NCBI GenBank assembly: GCA_016649795.1
Contig: JAENWZ010000081.1
Location: forward strand, 1-8,503
DNA length: 8,503 bases
Origin: Proteiniphilum sp.
GTDB taxonomy: Bacteria; Bacteroidota; Bacteroidia; Bacteroidales; Dysgonomonadaceae
Direction: 5' to 3'
Shown here: positions 6,171-8,503 of the stretch, in pieces
Layout: each line of letters starts with the position of its first letter
Position numbering within the stretch: the stretch's first letter is position 1
The notes under the pieces: model-generated
The model's input: the letters and a program-made list of their open reading frames with translations, nothing else
What the model was told of the DNA's origin: nothing
Databases searched by the model: none
Position numbers and translations under genes: made by a program

Positions 6171-6216
6171 AACTGTTATTTGTTTGAATGTTATAATTTC
6201 TCTATACTATAAGTTG

Positions 6217-6249
6217 CAAATGTATGATTAATTTGTGAGAGTAGCTAAA
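6217..6249 (-). promoter_or_regulatory. Bacteroides-type promoter for tatA(C)
   Basis: Read on the minus strand, TACATTTG (6224-6217) is a perfect TAnnTTTG -7 box. TTTA (6249-6246), one mismatch from the TTTG -33 box, lies 21 bases upstream of it. Transcription would start near 6210, giving an AT-rich leader of about 40 bases to the tatA ATG with no Shine-Dalgarno. The 128-base gap 6171-6298 otherwise holds only AT-rich sequence, including an imperfect AT palindrome at 6245-6258. Confidence 0.55.
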
Positions 6250-6298
6250 AATTTTAAGATAAAGTTTGATAAAACGATCATTGGGTAATAAGCAAGAG

Positions 6299-7324
6299 TT
6301 ACTTCCGGATTATCAAATCCATATATATGGGCAGATGGTCACTGAAACCTCCCACATAATGTGGGCCCAGGTTCGTTCGGTATGGTTTTTTACCGAAGTA
6401 GCGTTCGTCCTCCTCCAGCAGGAACTCCGCTCTGAAGATGTGTGCTAAGTTCTCTTTCACCTTAACGCTGTTTCCTTTCAGCAGCAGATTACCGTTTACA
6501 ATAAACTGATCCAGCACCTCCCATCTCCCCTGGTATTTGTAGGTGCCATAATCCTGTTCACTCGGAGTGTGATAGAAAAGATTATAGAGTTCATCGCTCT
6601 TGATCCTGCTTTGAATACTTCTTGCATTGAGTGTCTTACTCAGGCTTTTATTGTCGGGATGATCGTTAAAATCTCCCATAATAATGATATTGGCATTCTT
6701 CCGCTGGGATAGGAGGCTATCTGTTTTTATTCGCAGGAGTGCAGCTGCATCTATCCGTGAAGGCTCTGTTTCACGTTGTCCGTCGCTACGTGAAGGGAAA
6801 TGGCATAGAAACAGGTCAACGATCTCCCCGTTGATGAATTCACCTGTGACATGAAGTATGTTGCGTGTTGGTCTTCCCCTGCTTCTGCTGAATTTAATCT
6901 CATATTCATGGATCTTCAGGGGCTTAAACTGATGCCGCTGATAAAGCAAAGCCACATCAATACCTCTCTCATCGGGTGAATGGGAGATGATATACTCATA
7001 TTCCTGAACCCTCAACGGAGAGCGTTTTGTAAGATCGAAGAGGACGCTGTCGTTCTCCACTTCGCAAAGTCCGACCAGTGCGGGTGACTGCATACCGCCC
7101 ACAGCAGTGATTACACGGGTGATAGTGCGCAGCTTTTCCCAATATTTCCAGGGCGTCCAGCGCATAAAGCCATCGGGCAGGAAGTCATCATCGTTTTTGA
7201 GGGAATCATCTTTTGTATCAAACAGATTTTCCACATTGTAGAACATGATGCGGAGATCGTTTTGGCAAAAGATACCTTTGGTATAGATGACCAAAAAGAA
7301 CGTTATAATAACTAAGCGACGCAT
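6299..7324 (-). CDS. Exported endonuclease/exonuclease/phosphatase family protein
   Basis: This 341-residue protein has the metal-dependent DNase I-like (EEP) fold. A signal peptide (MRRLVIITFFLVIYTKGIFC, about 1-20) sends it to the periplasm or beyond; the cysteine is preceded by Ile-Phe, a poor lipobox, so a lipoprotein is less likely. Catalytic motifs occur in family order: FYNVENLFD (28-36, Asn 30), GLCEVEND (85-92, metal ligand Glu 88), RGIDVALLY (120-128), LCHFPSR (173-179, His 175), IIIMGDFNDHP (213-223, Asp 218 and Asn 220) and GFSDHLPI (326-333, Asp 329-His 330). All key residues are present, so it should be an active phosphodiesterase or phosphatase. The substrate (nucleic acid, phospholipid or sugar phosphate) cannot be told from the motifs; secretion makes scavenging of extracellular DNA or phosphate plausible. 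It starts 13 bases after the pepD stop and is probably co-transcribed with it. No clear terminator lies between its end and the tatA promoter. Confidence 0.88.
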   Translation of the reverse strand: MRRLVIITFFLVIYTKGIFCQNDLRIMFYNVENLFDTKDDSLKNDDDFLPDGFMRWTPWKYWEKLRTITRVITAVGGMQSPALVGLCEVENDSVLFDLTKRSPLRVQEYEYIISHSPDERGIDVALLYQRHQFKPLKIHEYEIKFSRSRGRPTRNILHVTGEFINGEIVDLFLCHFPSRSDGQRETEPSRIDAAALLRIKTDSLLSQRKNANIIIMGDFNDHPDNKSLSKTLNARSIQSRIKSDELYNLFYHTPSEQDYGTYKYQGRWEVLDQFIVNGNLLLKGNSVKVKENLAHIFRAEFLLEEDERYFGKKPYRTNLGPHYVGGFSDHLPIYMDLIIRK

Positions 7325-7337
7325 TGTTTACCATCGT

Positions 7338-8503
7338 TCAGACTGCTTCTACTATTTTTACCAGATAGTCCCAGAATTTCCCTACCGAAGAGATCTTCAT
7401 TTTCTCGTCGGGGGAATGAACATCCGTCATATCCGGTCCGATTGAGATCATGTCGAGGTTAGGGTATTTTTCCAGGAAGAGGCCACACTCCAGACCTGCA
7501 TGGATCGCTTTCACCTTGGCCTTTTTGTTGAAAAGCGCTTTATAGGCACTCTCCGCCAGTTTCAGGATCCCGGAATCGGGATTGGGCTTCCATCCGGGAT
7601 AACCTTCGCTATGTGTAACTTTCGCTCCGGCCAGATTGAACAGCAATGAAACCATATTCACTACATAATCCTTCTGTGATTCCACAGAGCTGCGCTGACT
7701 GGTTCCCACTTCAATCAGGTGGTTGTCAATCATTTTCACCGAGGCCAGATTGGTGGAGGTCTCTACCAGTCCGGGTATATCACTGCTCATGCCGATGACA
7801 CCGTGAGGACAGGCGTATAAAGCAAGAATAAGTTTTTCTGCAGCCTTCCTGTTGATCACTTTCGAGGGTATCTGCACCGATTCCAGGTGGATGTCGAGGT
7901 TGGGCTCCCTCTGTCTGTACTCCTCCTTACTTCTGCTAGGAATGTGTTTAACTTCACTCTGATATCTTCCTTGTACCTCTCCTTCACCCCCAGAATGGCG
8001 TGCGCTTCACGGGGGATGGCGTTGTGCAGGTTGCCTCCACCTATTTCAGAGAGGATCATGTCATATTTTTTCCGGGTAAGGGAGTGCAGAAAGCGGGTGA
8101 GTATTTTATTGGCGTTTCCGAGTCCATTGTCTATATCACTACCCGAATGTCCTCCGCGTAGACCCTTCACCTCTACCCTGAACCAGAAATATTTCTTTGG
8201 CGCATCTTTTTCCTTGTAGTTGAAATAGGCTCTTGTGCCTTTTCCTCCGGCACAGCCAATGTAGATCTCACCTTCCTCTTCCGTATCCAGATTAATCAGT
8301 ATATCGCCGGAGAGAAAATCTTTTTCGAGTGCGTAAGCACCTGTAAGTCCTGTCTCTTCATCCACCGTGAAGAGCGCTTCAATTTTACCGTGTGCGATAT
8401 CATCAGCAGCCAGCAGTGCCAGCTGCGCAGCTATGCCAATGCCGTTGTCAGCGCCAAGGGTGGTGCCGTTGGCTTTTATCCAGTCCCCCTCGATAATGGT
8501 CTC
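7338..8503 (-). pseudogene. pepD: Aminoacyl-histidine dipeptidase PepD, frameshifted and 5'-partial
   Basis: PepD (M20 family, also called cytosol nonspecific dipeptidase) is a zinc-dependent enzyme that cleaves Xaa-His and other dipeptides. The gene runs off the right edge; about 389 codons are visible of roughly 485, so about 97 N-terminal residues, including the first metal-binding histidine, are outside. The upstream segment (8503 to about 7925) has GTTLGADNGIG (bridging Asp), TVDEETGLTGA (catalytic and metal glutamates), INLDTEEEGEIYIGCAGG (metal Asp), GLRGGHSG and GGNLHNAIPR. The downstream segment (about 7925 to 7338) is one frame over and continues the family with IGMSSDIPGLVETSTN, HAGLECGLF and GPDMTDVHSPDE (metal His). 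The switch is a single -1 event within GTAAGGAGGAGTAC (7930-7917 read on the minus strand); restoring one base joins LAEV to EEYRQREPNLDIHLESVQ. If unrepaired, the first frame stops at 7858-7856. No other lesion is seen, so a sequencing error or a very recent mutation is likely. The nuclease-fold gene follows after 13 bases. Confidence 0.85.

Noticed and set aside
7265..7324. Arg-Arg near the start of the EEP protein as a twin-arginine signal, given the nearby tatAC genes
   Set aside because: MRRLVII lacks the rest of the (S/T)RRxFLK motif and is followed at once by a strongly hydrophobic core, which fits an ordinary Sec signal.
7917..7930. Programmed frameshift signal in pepD
   Set aside because: There is no X-XXY-YYZ heptamer, tandem AGG codons favour +1 rather than the required -1, and PepD is not a family known to use frameshifting.
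7887..8219. Open frame of 110 codons on the plus strand across pepD
   Set aside because: It lies opposite well-conserved peptidase motifs and has no domain of its own.

Overview
The window looks like ordinary chromosomal core from a member of the Bacteroidota, most likely order Bacteroidales. The evidence is a PD40/carboxypeptidase-regulatory/OmpA envelope protein, a DUF4835 protein directly before recN, a TatA/TatC pair with the long first periplasmic loop typical of the phylum, AT-rich leaders without clear Shine-Dalgarno sequences, and Bacteroides-type -7 boxes (TAnnTTTG). No tRNA, rRNA, insertion sequence, phage gene or CRISPR array was seen, and no stretch over 300 bases lacks a gene.

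Plus strand, left half. The window opens inside a gene for an outer-membrane/periplasmic OmpA-family protein whose domain order resembles the type IX secretion protein PorE. A gap of 84 bases with a good -7 box leads to an exported DUF4835 protein (possibly what some databases call PorD), then recN (DNA repair ATPase) 9 bases later, then a SPOUT 23S rRNA methyltransferase (rlmB type) 16 bases later. A 141-base spacer follows. Nearly all of it is two back-to-back arrays of very degenerate short repeats: an 8-base unit with GTT in 11 of 11 copies, then a 7-base unit with CTGA in 5 exact-period copies. Beyond it lie ridA (enamine/imine deaminase) and a tiny one-unit YccF-domain membrane protein.

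Minus strand, right half. These genes converge on the first set, with only 13 bases between the yccF-like and tatC stop codons. Read 5' to 3' they are pepD (dipeptidase, running off the right edge), an exported endonuclease/exonuclease/phosphatase-fold protein starting 13 bases after pepD, then tatA with its own promoter, and tatC. tatA and tatC are separated by 124 bases holding two inverted repeats. pepD carries one -1 frameshift; both halves otherwise look intact.

Functionally the window mixes envelope and secretion genes (PorE-like, DUF4835, TatAC), nucleic-acid maintenance (RecN, RlmB) and small-molecule clean-up or peptide salvage (RidA, PepD). I see no novel multi-gene system. The best leads are the phased degenerate repeat pair, the pepD frameshift, the single-unit YccF protein, the structured tatA-tatC gap and the TatB-like glutamate in TatA.
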